A stretch of DNA of 64,000 nt, taken from the NCBI GenBank assembly GCA_020002185.1, contig CM034543.1, forward strand, positions 25,349,462 to 25,413,461, written 5' to 3'. How positions within the stretch are numbered: the first letter of the stretch is position 1; the number at the start of each line of letters is the position of its first letter. The notes below the pieces were generated by a model. It worked only from the letters and a program-made list of their open reading frames with translations, had not been told where the DNA came from and did no database searches. The position numbers and the translations under genes were made by a program. Positions 35,077 through 46,349 of the stretch are shown piece by piece. This DNA is from Paraescarpia echinospica (Eukaryota; Annelida; Polychaeta; Sabellida; Siboglinidae).

Positions 35077-35694
35077 GTTTGCAAACTAGTGCAACACACG
35101 AAACTATCACTAAACGGATATCACGTTTAAGTATTACACAAGGTCAATCACCTGTAAACCACAAAAGTGCTAGCTACGCTACAACACTCCACACCATCTT
35201 CTCATAAGACTGGAATAATGAAATCACTATACGATTTCAACCACGTCCTGTCAACTATCAACACACGGAAATTCTGTGAGACTTTAATCTGTCCAATGCC
35301 AACTCGGCAATTGCAACAAGTAATTCAACTTCCTCGTACAGCTGAAAAATAACAAAGCTCCTACTTACAATAATTATACGATTAATTCATGGTCCTTTAC
35401 TGTTGCAATAAACAGTCTAACGCCTCAAAACGTGAATGATACACTATAAATATAACGAGATATATGGGACTCAAAATTATGTCCGGGCAGAAACGACAAG
35501 GGCATGTGAATTACCCTACACTACAGCTACTGGAATAGATGTAGGTTTCGTCTCTAGCCACGGAACAACGCTGACACTCCACGGAACAAGAGTGCAACTA
35601 AGTTCTCAGGCATGTTCTATGTTGCCGTCACGTGTTACCCGCAATTCATAGCGTTGACCGAAGGTGTTATTTTAATTTTCCCCTCGCCGGAATC
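35077..35694 (-). other. Gypsy 5' leader
   Basis: Untranslated leader between the primer binding site and the gag start. No other feature is seen. Confidence 0.6.
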
Positions 35695-35715
35695 CCGCGT
35701 ACGAGCCCCCAATTA
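35695..35715 (-). promoter_or_regulatory. Primer binding site (tRNA-Pro type)
   Basis: Directly inside the 5' LTR the minus strand reads TAAT then TGGGGGCTCGT. These eleven bases match the complement of the tRNA-Pro 3' end used by several retroelements. The continuing bases match only partly. Confidence 0.6.
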
Positions 35716-37279
35716 TGTCACGGATTAGCGAGGTCTAGATGGCTCAGTCTAGTAGGGTTCTTATATATCAAGGTCAACGCATATGACAAAGAACGGTTAT
35801 CGTGAACAAGCAACAAAGAACGAGGACAATTTAATAAACTTTATTACAAGATATCTTCCTTTTGGTAAATATCTCGATTAACAAAATAAACAGAATAAAG
35901 AAATCCCGTAACCAAATCTTAATAGAACATAATAAACAATAACACTGAATCTTTCGATTATCAAATTCCACTTCCTTTCTAAGGTGGATTATACCGCTAT
36001 ACGACCATACACTAGGCGCCAAGTGTTATCTAAGAATAACTCCCATAATATAAATACACAGTATAAGCTAGTCCTCGTGGACTCTCATTACAGCAATATG
36101 TTACAACACACACATATATTTATATATATGTGAATACTTCATGGGTAATAATACCTCACTTCAAAACCCACAGATAACTACTAATCATAATACAGCAAAT
36201 AATAGATACGTTCAATCAGAAAATAAACATTTATACTGGGCTAGTCCCATCTCGAATATATACGAACGTTTGTTGATGTCAACACGCCGAGCTCAGAACA
36301 ACAATAGAACGGTGTATCTCGGGCGCACGAGTGATGATGCCGGGCACTTGACGATTGCTGTCGTACGCCGCGAAATCTCGAGTCGCGTCCGTTCAATGAT
36401 CGCACGATCGCAAACGATTGCGAAGTCAGTTGAATACGTTCAACTGAAAGACGAAGTCGGGCAGTAGACGCTTACCGCCGGCCGCTACGAATTCGAACGA
36501 GAGGTCTTGTTTTGTCGCAAACGATCGAGAAGTCGGATGAACGGGTTCGCGCGAATGACGACGCCTGGCAGCATACGTTTACCGCCGGCCGCTACGAGTC
36601 GCATTCGGTCAAGCTTTCTGACGATATCGCTGTGAGACCGCTGTTCGATGATGGCCCGTGCTGGGTGATCGCGTCGCGATTATCGCTCATCGACGCAAAT
36701 ACGTTGGGGCCGACCGGAACGTTGTCTCAAAGTACTGCTGACGTGGCGGCATGGTTTCTTCGAATTTCGATCGAATAGTCACTCTGGACACTGAATATTA
36801 CACACACACACAAAAGCTTGGGAACGTAACCCACGTTAACGATTCCCACCACGCTTTACGACTTTCCTTGCCATTCTCTTGGCAGCAGGGCAACCTGTCT
36901 AGTTCAACCCTGGATCTGTCCCAGTCCTTCGCCAGCGCCCAAATGGCGAAATGCGTACAACAAACGTTTATATAAGCAGAACTAATTACACATCATATGA
37001 CAGGTTTCCATCATTTCTAGTGGCTAATGCAATATACTATTCAAACTAGGCATTGTGGGACACCCTCTCTACGATTACGGCGAAACCACCTGCTTGCCTA
37101 GAAACACTAGCAACAGAATACCACGCTTCACTGAGCGCATCTGCAACCAAGTTGCTGTAATTACGAAACTAAGGCGGTTGGTTAACACTATGTCTATCTA
37201 CTGGCTTGACCTTCCTCATTTATAAAATTAAACCTCAGGAAAGTAGATTTAAACATCCAGAAATAGCAGAAATGCTACA
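35716..37279 (-). repeat. 5' LTR (in element orientation), 1564 bp
   Basis: It matches 29712-31280 apart from scattered substitutions and small indels (for example about 10 bp missing after GCGAGGTCT). The difference indicates a moderately recent insertion. Confidence 0.85.
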
Positions 37280-37284
37280 CCGTC

Positions 37285-37690
37285 TACCTCGTCCAATCAA
37301 ATTGCCATCTACGTTACACAACTGCACGACGTTAGACCTCGCTCAGTGCCACTTCTAAAGTACATACATTCATTGCCTATTCCTGTAAGAACACCTATTC
37401 AGCTTCGGTCATCCAGTTCTGAAATTCTGTATGTTCCTAGATTCAACACTAACATTAGAACTAGGGCTTTTTCTGTTGCTGCACCAACTCTTTGGAATAT
37501 GCTCCCTCATAGTGTTAGATCAGTTGAAGTATTACACAATTCCGCCGTCATTTAAACAACTTAATTTATTGCCTTGCTTATCCACCATAGCTCCCTGCAG
37601 TAGCGAATTATTCAATATACACTATAGGCATTCAATACTCAATAACAGTAGGCCTACCCCCTCCCCCCATCTTCCGATGTCATGACCCAA
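37285..37690 (+). pseudogene. C-terminal fragment of a LINE ORF2
   Basis: The frame 37346-37555 reads PIQLRSSSSEILYVPRFNTN, then AFSVAAPTLWNMLPHSVRSV. The R-A-F-S-V-A-A-P-x-L-W-N-x-L-P block is the conserved last motif of jockey/CR1-superfamily ORF2 proteins. The frame shifts near 37550. The gypsy element at 29712-37279 ends immediately before it, so its insertion site lies at or next to this LINE fragment. Confidence 0.7.
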
Positions 37691-39930
37691 TGGCGAAGTC
37701 GTGTTGAAGCGACAGTGAAGGTTCAAGGTGAATGCAATTGAATGTGTTGGGTCCCTGGGCCAACATAGGGCTTACGAAAGTGCCGGGTGCATAGAGCCCA
37801 TAAATGTCTTAATTCACCATTGGCTCCCTGGCGTATACGTCCATCCATTGACAACTTGAATACCGCTTATCGATTTTGAGATTGACCAACCCTTTTGTCT
37901 TGAAGCGCCTCTGAGCTTGGTTCCCAAGGATTTAGGCGAAGTAGAAGTTACCATTTTATTATTATTATTAACAATTAGTGGGAATGTATAAACACGCTTT
38001 CGTTCCATGCCTGTGTGGAACAATTCGTATATATCTTCGTCTATGCTCCAATGTATACTAATCTGCTAAAGTTGATAGAATAGTATTCTTAGCAATATAG
38101 ACACGAACATGCGCAAAGGAAATCAGCATAAGCTGCATATTCTTAAATCGGAGAAATATGAAAGAGACCGCGGAATGTTTCACATTGGCAACCATTATAA
38201 TGTATCGTTGAATTCCCAAAACACGTTTTATGTATCATGTGATTGGGCCCTGTTTTTAATTTAGCAATGCAGTAGTCGTCTTCTATCTTATTATACGTTC
38301 ACATTTTTCGAGTAATATTTATAACAGTGCCCTAGACAAGCCAAAAAATGAATAGTTTCCGCAGTAGAACGTTGCCGTCAGAACAATATGCCTATGCCGT
38401 CATTCAACTATCTCATTATACGGCTACTTGCAAGTTTGGCAACCATGGATCGCTACTCTTCTCTGTATTGGAGGCTTACTGTTCTTGCGAGTTCTTCATA
38501 CGTCATGTTGCCAATCCATACGTTGGTGCCATTTTTCTGTGTAAATTCCCGCCTTTCCCAGTCTCCTTTGCCGTTAACCATTCCCTTTCATTGGCCTTAA
38601 TTGTGTCCGAAACTGCCAAATATAATCGCTAAATAAGCTGTGCAAGAGCGTAGTTTTTTCTCAGATTTGCCAACAAATAAAATATGTGTTATATTCTCTG
38701 TTGCAGTGCCTCATCTTTCCAACAAATTCCCTCGTTCGCTTAGTTACCCATCTGATGTCTACACATTGACGAAGTAGTTCACACGTCGGGAACAATGGCG
38801 ATTCTTTCGCCGGGAATGACGTTCGACTGTTTGGCTATACTGAGCTTCTAAGCGAGTGCTAATGTCAACATAAATGAAGTTGAAACGTGAAAGAAAGCAA
38901 ATGTTCGCGTCATAGTGTATTGCCCCCTGTATAATATAAATATATTTGTAAAAGTTGTTTGTCACGTGTTTTTCTGACCAACTTCATCGACCTATTGCCT
39001 TTCCAGTTCATCACATCTATCATAATCGTGCATTGGTGAAACATGCAACCTTTATCATCGCCTTCCGCGCTGCGCTAGACAATATTGGCGGTTCGATCTG
39101 TGTTGTTATTTTCCACGTGTGCGTGTTTGCGTAATTAATACATCATATTATATATCTCAATGAAGCTTAACCTATAAATAATGATTACCTTTTTGTTCGC
39201 GTTTTGTTACAATCTAACTCAGCAGTTCTCAAACTGGGGGCTGGTGCAGAGGAGATATTAGAATAATCCCTGAAAGTTTGGCGCCCGATGTTTAAGCCGT
39301 TTAGGGGGAAAACGTTAACATAATTATACACAAGCTCGATCATAGTAAATTGACACATACATGTCAAATAAATGTATGAGAATCTTATATCGTCACGCAC
39401 CAGGCCTAGACATTACACCTCGCGCGTGGTTGTGTGCGTGCGCTCGCGCGTTTGTGTGCGCATGTTTGTGAGTTGTGTGTGTGTGGCCGTGCGAACGCGC
39501 GCCCGTACGTGGGTTATGGGTATATCTCTATGCATTGCATTGTTGCCCTTTAGATTATTTTTTTGGAAGCTGGTGAAGTTATTTCCGTAGGCAATTCAGA
39601 TGACGGACCTAACTAGGATATCGTCTCCTTTTCCCGAGCGGCATTTTGTTACCTTTGGAACATTGTTCTAATAAGTTGCTTTTTATGAAAATTATACCTT
39701 TGTTTTCCAAATATGCCGTTTGGGGACAAAACCTCTAATAGGCCCCATATTGTAATTTTACAACCAGAAGTAAATAACCAGTTTGTGGAAACTTTTTACC
39801 ATGAAATCACCCACTTTGGTACCTGTATATCCTTTTGTAGTATACTTTTGTACTTTTCACAATGGAATGCTATATTATTTGGTGATTGCTCTTCAATGAA
39901 AAATGCCCATTTTCCCACTGAGGAAAACGT
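37691..39930. other. Unassigned intergenic sequence
   Basis: No gene or known element is recognised. Open frames at 38348-38632, 39372-39590 and 39713-39952 show no domain pattern. A GT/GC-rich patch with alternating purines and pyrimidines lies at 39420-39505. Confidence 0.5.
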
Positions 39931-39989
39931 AGTAGGGCAACATCGGGTATAATGAGCTCCTTGACTTAAATTGCATGTATTTTGAGAAC

Positions 39990-40679
39990 TACACATTGGA
40001 ATGTGCTAATAACATTGTCAACAGAAACCAACATAGCTTCTGCATTTGCTGTTGACGAAACAGCACTTGTGGAGGGCTGAGGTTCAGGCCGGGCAACAGG
40101 AGCAGCACTTGTGGACGGCTGAGGATCTGGCTGAGCATCAGGAGCAGCTCTTGTGGACGGCTGGGGATCTGGCTGGGCATCAGGAACAGCACTTGTGGAC
40201 GGCTGGGTATCTGGTTCAGGTTTACCAGTTGCATCTGCTGGAACGAAGTCTTAATCAGAGAAGATGTAGCGGTCGAAAGGGTTTATTCCACTCTTGCACA
40301 ATAGCAACCTTGGCATATGCACATCCAAATAATTCAACTATTTGGAATTCAGTAACAGCACGTCCAGGGTGTTGTCGCAGAAACGTCTGAACTTGTTTGT
40401 CGTAGAATGAGTTGACACTTTTTAACACACCCACGACCAGTGGTTGTTGCCGGTGGGTGCAGTGTGAAGGCAAGGATACGATAACAACGATGTTGTCTCG
40501 CCTTTTCAATGGCAGTCAGATTCTTTGTACGACTGCTGTGTCCATCTAAGACAATGGAACTTGCTCTGAGCGACGGGCGGGTTGAACTGTAAATACGAAT
40601 TGATCAAACCACTGTTCAAACAGTTCTGCGTTGATCCAGACAGATTTGCTAACCTTTCTAATACTTCCTGGAGGCGCAC
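39990..40679 (-). pseudogene. Tigger-like transposase, C-terminal half
   Basis: It resumes as PPGSIRKVSKSVWINAELF and continues to LDGHSSRTKNL, which keeps the second catalytic Asp. VSLPSHCTHRQQPLVVGVLK follows, in which the third catalytic Asp (Q-P-L-D-V-G) is replaced by Val. FLRQHPGRAVTEFQIVELFG is the conserved block after the core. The tail (about 40255-40000) contains four tandem copies of a 39-42 bp unit encoding DAQPDPQPSTSAAP-like repeats. With two of three acidic residues lost and several shifts, it is inactive. Confidence 0.75.
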
Positions 40680-40843
40680 TGTGGTGTCTACTGTTAAAGA
40701 CCGCTCCCCTCCTCATGTAATTAAGGCCTGATCCCTGGGCGGAAGCGAGGAGTAGAAATACAGAGTTAAAATTGGAAAGCACTTGCTTGTGTGAGTCTCT
40801 GTATTAATCAATGTTTAGATACGATACAACTGAATACACTACA
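40680..40843 (+). repeat. 5' LTR, 164 bp, of nested gypsy
   Basis: Starts TG and ends CA. TTGGCGACGAGTAAAA follows directly as a likely primer binding site. Confidence 0.9.
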
Positions 40844-40859
40844 TTGGCGACGAGTAAAA

Positions 40860-41645
40860 CAACAAATGAACACTCAGTTGAATCTGCACATAAACGAGAA
40901 TGTACAACCGATTGTACAGCCAACGCGTAGAATCCCGTTTGCGTTGAGGAAGAAAGTGGAAAGCAAACCCCGAGAGCTGGAGGAAATGGACATAATCGAA
41001 CGAACGACTGGACCAACCCGTTGGGTGTCTCCCATAGTTGTTGTTCCAAAACCGTCGGGAGATATCAGACTATGTGTCGATATGAGACAAGCAAATTCGG
41101 CAGTAGAACGAGAGCGACATCCAATTCCAACAGTGGATGAAATCCTCGAGGACAAGAACAATAGCACGGTATTCAGCAAGATCGACTTGAAAATGGGATA
41201 CCACCAGATAGAGCTAAACGAGAAATCCCGTGTGATCACGATGTTCACAAGTCACGTGGGACTGTGGCGATACAAACAATTAATGTTTGGGATATCGTCA
41301 GCACCAGAGATGTACCAACATGTCATACAGGATGTGTTGCAAGGATGTGAAGGAGTCAACAATATCTCTGATGATCTGATCATCCATGGGAGGGACGAAG
41401 CCGAACACCGACGAAGACTCGAAGCGGTGCTCAAACGTCTAAGCGAGAGAGGTCTCACACTAAACAAAGAAAAATCAAAGTTCTACATGTCCAAGTTAAC
41501 GTTCATGGGACATGTGCTGTCGAGACATGGAATTGCACCAGACGATTCCAAAGTGGAAGCAATCACGAAGGCAAAGCGACCGGAAAATGCATCAGAAGTC
41601 CGTAGGTTCATGGGAAGTTCATTCCAGACTTGGCAACAGTGGTGA
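40860..41645 (+). pseudogene. Gypsy reverse transcriptase (5' and RNase H parts missing)
   Basis: Shortly after the LTR the frame passes into QPIVQPTRRIPFALRKKV, the usual entry to reverse transcriptase, so gag and protease have been removed. The RT motifs are WVSPIVVVPKPSGDIRLCVD, FSKIDLKMGYHQIEL and NNISDDLIIHG, with the catalytic Asp pair present. The connection follows (LTFMGHVLSRHGI). At about 41620 (RRFMGS) it breaks and the remaining RNase H is absent. No ATG next to the RT start is convincing; the frame is open from 40791. Confidence 0.85.
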
Positions 41646-42919
41646 AATACGTACCCGGACACATGAACATTGCGGATGCTTTGTCTAGACTGACACAAGT
41701 GAATAAATTACCTACCGAAGTGAAACATGAACCATGCAAAGTGTCAAAGGTTGCAGATGAGTACATCTACTTCGTTGCAACTAACGCGGTACCTCAAGCT
41801 TTGACAGCGCGAGAAATTGAACGGGAATCAGCAGCTGATTCAGAACTGAAATCGGTGAGACAATTCCTGAAAAGTGGTGACCCACGAACGTGCCCCCAGG
41901 ATTACAAGTGGGTAAAAAATGAACTTTCTGTCGTAGGGAAAATGGTCCTACGTCAAACACGAATAGTGATACCCAAATCACTGAGGAAACGTGTCATAGA
42001 GTTGACGCATAAGGGACATCAGGGAGTAGTAAAAACCAAGAGTAGACTACGCGAAAAAGTATGGTGGCCAGGAATTGATGTGGCCGTGGAACGAGCCATA
42101 AGATCATGTCATGCGTGTCAAGTTGTGACACCGCAGTCAAAACCAGAACCTATGCACCGTATAAGACTACCAGATGGTCCATGGCAAGACTTGGCGCTTG
42201 ATCTGATGGGACCGTTCCCAAATGGAGAACACGTATTTGTTGTGACTGATTACTACAGCAGATACCCGGAAGTCGCGATACTGAAGTCTACTACGACAGA
42301 CAAGCTTATCGGGAGTCTTGAAACGATGTTCGCGACGCACGGATTACTTATGTCCGTGACGACTGACAATGGGCCAAACCTAGTGTCAGCAGAGTTTGAA
42401 GAATTTCTTCATACAAATGGAATCAAGCATCATTCCGTGACTCCGCTATGGCCACAGGCTAATGGAGAAGTAGAGCGTGCCAACAGAACTCTACTGAAGG
42501 CTATTAGAGCAGCACAAGTCGAAGGACGTGATTGGAGAAGAGAACTCAACACACATCTTCTCGCTTACAGAAGCACGAATCACACAACTACAGATGTGAG
42601 TCCGGCTGAATTGTTGTTCCGGCGAAAAATTCGCACGAAACTACCTTCCTTCGAATCCAACAGCAACATGACAGATGAGGGTGTACGCGATCGTGACACT
42701 AAATTGAAGATGAAAGAGTATTCGGATGACAGAAGAGGTGCACGGGAAAGTACCATTAAACCGGGTGACAAAGTTCTACTACAACAGAAGAAACTGACCC
42801 CGGCATACGAACATGTGCCGTACACAGTTACGCGTAAACACGGTAACCAGGTAGTGATTGAATCACGTGATGGTGTGCAGTACAAGAGAAACTGTTCGCA
42901 TGTGTTCCCCCAGACATAA
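41630..42919 (+). CDS. Gypsy integrase, apparently intact domain
   Basis: The frame of 429 codons starts at the last RNase H motif (YVPGHMNIADALSRL). The H2C2 zinc domain is at about residues 120-165 (H-K-G-H-Q-G ... C-H-A-C-Q). The catalytic core shows all three acidic residues in order: LALDLMGPFP, VTTDNGPN and ANGEVERANRTL. A C-terminal SH3-like part (IKPGDKVLLQQKK) follows. It cannot be translated with the RT without a frame change near 41630. The frame ends FPQT; a further tail with two 66-bp direct repeats (about 43020-43152, EAADH...NIGDRRQPR) lies in another frame. Confidence 0.8.
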   Translation: MATVVKYVPGHMNIADALSRLTQVNKLPTEVKHEPCKVSKVADEYIYFVATNAVPQALTAREIERESAADSELKSVRQFLKSGDPRTCPQDYKWVKNELSVVGKMVLRQTRIVIPKSLRKRVIELTHKGHQGVVKTKSRLREKVWWPGIDVAVERAIRSCHACQVVTPQSKPEPMHRIRLPDGPWQDLALDLMGPFPNGEHVFVVTDYYSRYPEVAILKSTTTDKLIGSLETMFATHGLLMSVTTDNGPNLVSAEFEEFLHTNGIKHHSVTPLWPQANGEVERANRTLLKAIRAAQVEGRDWRRELNTHLLAYRSTNHTTTDVSPAELLFRRKIRTKLPSFESNSNMTDEGVRDRDTKLKMKEYSDDRRGARESTIKPGDKVLLQQKKLTPAYEHVPYTVTRKHGNQVVIESRDGVQYKRNCSHVFPQT

Positions 42920-43375
42920 CTCCATGCGATGATGAAACAGACAATGAGTCTGAGTATATTCCAGACTCTATTTCTGTTTCAAGAAATGAGCCATTGGTGA
43001 GACAAGATGATCAACCCGAGGCTGCCGATCATGCCAAACTGAACATTGGTGATCGTAGACAACCCCGTGAAAGAAGAGAACCCGAGGCTGCAGATCATGA
43101 CAACCCGAACATCGGTGATCGTAGACAACCCCGTCAAAGAAGACCGCCTCAGTACCTGAATGACTTTATTTTAAAGTAATGAGTGGGAAGTGGAAATTCT
43201 GAGACTGATTGTGTTTACAGATTGATCGTAACGAAATGATGGACAGTGATGATAATAACAAGTATCTCTTTATTTGGTAAACATTATCCAGATCACGTAA
43301 GCATAATAATTACAAAAGAAGAACTGTTGACCAAATGGACGTTAGATATGAACGTTGAGAAAACATGTTTCCAGT

Positions 43376-43555
43376 TTGAATAAGGGAGGGATGTGGTGTC
43401 TACTGTTAAAGACCGCTCCCCTCTTCGTGTAATTAAGGCCTGATCCCTGGGCGGAAGCGAGGAGTAGAAATACAGAGTTAAAATTGGAAAGCACTTGTTT
43501 GTGTGAGTCTCTATATTAATCAATGTTTAGATACGATACAATTGAATACACTACA
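43376..43555 (+). repeat. Polypurine tract and 3' LTR of nested gypsy
   Basis: AATAAGGGAGGGA ends at 43391 and the LTR runs 43392-43555. Confidence 0.85.
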
Positions 43556-44262
43556 CGCAGCATGAAGAAACACAGGGTTTATGCGGACCAGTGGAAATAT
43601 AAACATTGGGGGAACATATTATACACCCGTCGCGGAGACACACGCCACGACTGTCACTGTTTTGTCCTTCTCAGCATTTGTCAAGGCCTCCTCGTTTTCC
43701 TTTCTTGACAAGAATCCTTCCTGGTTTACGGAAAATAGTGAAGCCACATTCAACCACATTATACATGTTGCCTTCAGGTATCAACCGCCTGCCGTTCTTG
43801 TCAAACAGTGTGTTTTCCAAAAGGTTCATGAACTCCACTTTCGCTTTGGTGAAGCCGATAGCTCTTTAAATAGAAGTCGGCTTGGGAACTAGAAGACTGA
43901 CACCAGGGTGACGTCTGAGAAAACCAGCGAACCAGGCTTTTCCAACCCTTTCTTCTTTATGATTGAAGGGATGTGTGATCTTGTTTTTCTCACAAAAGAC
44001 CTTACATCATCTTGTGTTAGATCAAAAAGCCATGTTTAATTGTATCATCGTTAGCTCCTCCTGTTCCAGAGATAAAACTGGCTTCCGAACGAGTCCCTAT
44101 GCAACACCTTTTCCCGAGCAAGCTTTCTTTAGGTGTCTTCTCAGAGTTTCTCTAGGAACATTGCTTCTGGTGCTTGCTAGTTTTTCAGACATTTTGTACA
44201 TGATGACATCCTTCACCACAGCTTGAATGCTTGAAAGCTCCCACAAACTTTTTGGGCATCTA
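43556..44262 (-). pseudogene. Tigger-like transposase, N-terminal half
   Basis: Across several frames one reads a psq/CENPB-type DNA-binding region (about 44262-44110; MYKMSEKLASTRSNVPRETL, RRHLKKACSG), a second DNA-binding part (WFAGFLRRHPGVSLL) and the start of the DDE domain (NMYNVVECGFTIFRKPG). The first catalytic Asp, normally in N-x-D-E-x-G, is Val here. Several stops and shifts are present. The segment ends where the gypsy LTR starts. Confidence 0.7.
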
Positions 44263-45164
44263 AAAGAAAAAATTTATTAATAATAATTAATAAATAATCC
44301 ATACATTAAATAAGGCAGTGGCCAGTGCACTACAGTTAAACATATGTATGTATACCTAGAACTATTGTCCTAACCCAAACATCCAAAAATATTTAAAATA
44401 GGAATACATCCCCGCTGTCTTTTGTAGTTTTATTGCAATAATCACTTCCTTACAATACGAATGTTCTTACATGTTGGGCTTATGACTTATGTGTTGTAGT
44501 TATACTGATTAGGATAATATGAACACCCTGCTCATATTAAGATGTGGCACTGTGCTCAAATTACCCTGATTACGTGAATTTGGAATAATTATAATACTGA
44601 ACAATTATTTCAAAGAACCTCTAATATCGCCCACTCAACGTTACAGGATCAGGAACAAACCGTAATTGCTGCTGAAGTCTGAACGTAATTTTGTTAATGA
44701 CAATGAATAAGAATGTTGACGACAATGACGTTAATCTTTAATGGATCTTACCTCGAACAATGACATAGAACTTAAACATCTAATTACACGTGTAGTGATT
44801 GTAAAGATACACGTTTGAGTGCAATTTAATATCTCGGATTGACAGTAACAACATGGCTCGAACCAACTTCTCGTCGGGAGCATACAGTATTTTAGTCACA
44901 TGGGGAGCATACCTTTTTTCGTTACATCTTCCCCTCTAACAGAAAAGAACATCTGTATCAAGGCAATTTAAACAGCAACTAATCGTTATTGCAATACAAG
45001 AATTGTATAGCAAAAATGTTAATTATATCGTCAATATCGAAATGTTCCCAGTTTAATTGTTTATAGTCTCAATCTTCTGAATTAATGTTCAAAATCGAAA
45101 CATTCAAAGTCCAAGTGGATTCGCAACGTCATCAGACATAGTCACGAAGTCTGACATTTGTTGT
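44263..45164. other. Unassigned AT-rich sequence
   Basis: No gene is recognised. It may contain the right end of the Tigger-like element, whose terminus was not located. Confidence 0.45.
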
Positions 45165-46100
45165 ATGCAAATGCTTCGAGCGTCTGAGTGCTGGAGATGC
45201 ACTCTTCACAGGTGTCGCAGTGGCAGCTACTGGAAGCTCAACAAGAACAGCCAGCGCATCTGGCTGCTCATATGCATCTCTAACCAGTCAGCATTGCCTA
45301 AATCCTCGTTCAAATGTGGGTCCTGGGATGTTGTACGTCTGATGTCTCGACGATTTCGACGATATGTGCTCGTACCAACTCGGAAGTCGTATGACATAGG
45401 GCCTGCGTCTCCGTCGCAGGTACCAGGGGTCCACGTCTTTTCACCCAGCAGTCGTATGCGCACACTAGCACCAGTTTTTAGACCTGGTAGTGGACGTGAG
45501 TTTGCGTTGTAGAAGAGCTCCTGATTTGTCCTCAGATGGCGTGTCGAGGAGAGCTAGGAACTCGGACACTCCATCTTCTTTACACAGCCTCTTCAGTCTT
45601 CACGGCAATCTCCGCCTTACCGTTCGGCTGCGCGTAGTGTGGTGAAGATGTCACATGTTGGAAGGACACTTCTTTGCAAAAATAGCAAATTCGGCGGATG
45701 CGAACTGTGGCCCGTCATCCGATACTGGTACGTCTGGTATCCCGTATGGCGAACAGGAGTGACAACATGCGTATCACGCTCTGCGATGTCACAGATGCGA
45801 GTCTCCATTTGTAGGTAGTTGCTAAAGCAGTCAACAACCACCAGCAACGTGCGCCCATGCAAGGCACACAGATCTACGGCCAGCTTGGCCCATGGATGCA
45901 TGATCACTTCATGCTACGTAAGTGGCTCTTTCTGCTGAGAGGCTTGGTGTGCTAGACAGACGTCACACGTCAATGTGTACTTCTTCATGTCCTGAGACAT
46001 GAGTGGCCAATAGAGTGCCTCCCTAGCACGGCGGAGACATCCCTCTATACCCACATGGCTTGCGTGTGTAACTGCCATCAGTTCGGTTCTCATACATACA
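45165..46100 (-). mobile_element. Gypsy integrase fragment, minus strand
   Basis: Reading downwards from about 46098: the integrase zinc domain (THASHVGIEGCLRRAREALY, LTCDVCLAHQ), then the core start (PWAKLAVDLCALHGRTLLVV) with later motifs damaged by shifts. The C-terminal part follows at 45463-45227 (GEKTWTPGTCDGDAGPMSYD, RVGTSTYRRNRRDIR), which is the chromatin-proximal tail usual for this group. No LTRs were found. Confidence 0.75.
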
Positions 46101-46103
46101 GGA

Positions 46104-46349
46104 ATGCGGGACGAGGTCTATCGAGCCCGGACTAAACTAAAGGAACATAATAACAAACACCGCGAAGAACAGATATTCGTGAATGAAGATCTAACCATGA
46201 AACGTGCAGCATTCGCTTACAAAACACGACTACTCAAGAGGGAACATAAAGTCGCAGACTGCTGGACATATGCGGAAAGAGTACTAGTCAAATCAAACAC
46301 AGGTGCTATAAAGGAAATACAGACAATGAAGGATCTGAACATTTATTAG
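46104..46349 (+). pseudogene. LINE ORF1-like fragment
   Basis: The 81-residue frame reads FVNEDLTMKRAAFAYKTRLL, REHKVADCWTYAERVLVKSN, then IKEIQTMKDLNIY. This is the C-terminal fold typical of LINE ORF1-type nucleic-acid-binding proteins in invertebrates (x-I-N-E-D-L-T, then W-T-x-x-G-x-I-x-I-K). It is probably the 5' part of the LINE remnant that continues to 47990. Confidence 0.55.

Larger units (their letters stand above)
29712..37279 (-). mobile_element. Gmr1-like Ty3/gypsy retrotransposon with LTRs and target duplication
   Basis: The two LTRs (29712-31280 and 35716-37279) begin TGTCACGGATTAGCG and end GAAATGCTACA on the plus strand. They are flanked by the 5-bp duplication CCGTC (29707-29711 and 37280-37284). 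Coding is on the minus strand. The order is gag with a zinc knuckle, protease, integrase zinc-binding domain, reverse transcriptase and RNase H. Integrase sequence thus precedes reverse transcriptase, as in Gmr1-type elements. The integrase catalytic core is missing, and frame breaks occur between gag, protease and pol. The structure is complete at both ends, so this deleted form may have been moved by another copy. Confidence 0.85.
40680..43555 (+). mobile_element. Compact Ty3/gypsy element with 164-bp LTRs, nested in the Tigger-like gene
   Basis: LTRs at 40680-40843 and 43392-43555 (TGTGGTGTCTACTG...ATACACTACA) differ at only a few positions. Flanks are CGCAC and CGCAG, a 5-bp target duplication with one mismatch. 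A primer binding site of TTGGCGACGAG type follows the left LTR, and a polypurine tract precedes the right one. The 2.9-kb body holds only reverse transcriptase and integrase: gag, protease and RNase H are missing. Confidence 0.9.
39960..44262 (-). mobile_element. Tigger/pogo-like transposon, split by a gypsy insertion
   Basis: On the minus strand a pogo-type transposase gene runs from about 44262 to 43556, is interrupted by the gypsy element at 40680-43555, and resumes from 40679 to about 39990. The element ends were not identified. GTAGGGCAACATCGGGTATA near 39931 could be one terminus, but I found no convincing partner on the right. Confidence 0.75.

Noticed and set aside
39372..39590. 72-codon plus frame with Val/Arg/Cys alternation
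   Set aside because: Arises from a GT/GC alternating tract.
44530..44580. Possible right terminus of the Tigger-like element matching GTAGGGCAACATCGGGTATA near 39931
   Set aside because: The match is too weak to claim a terminal inverted repeat.
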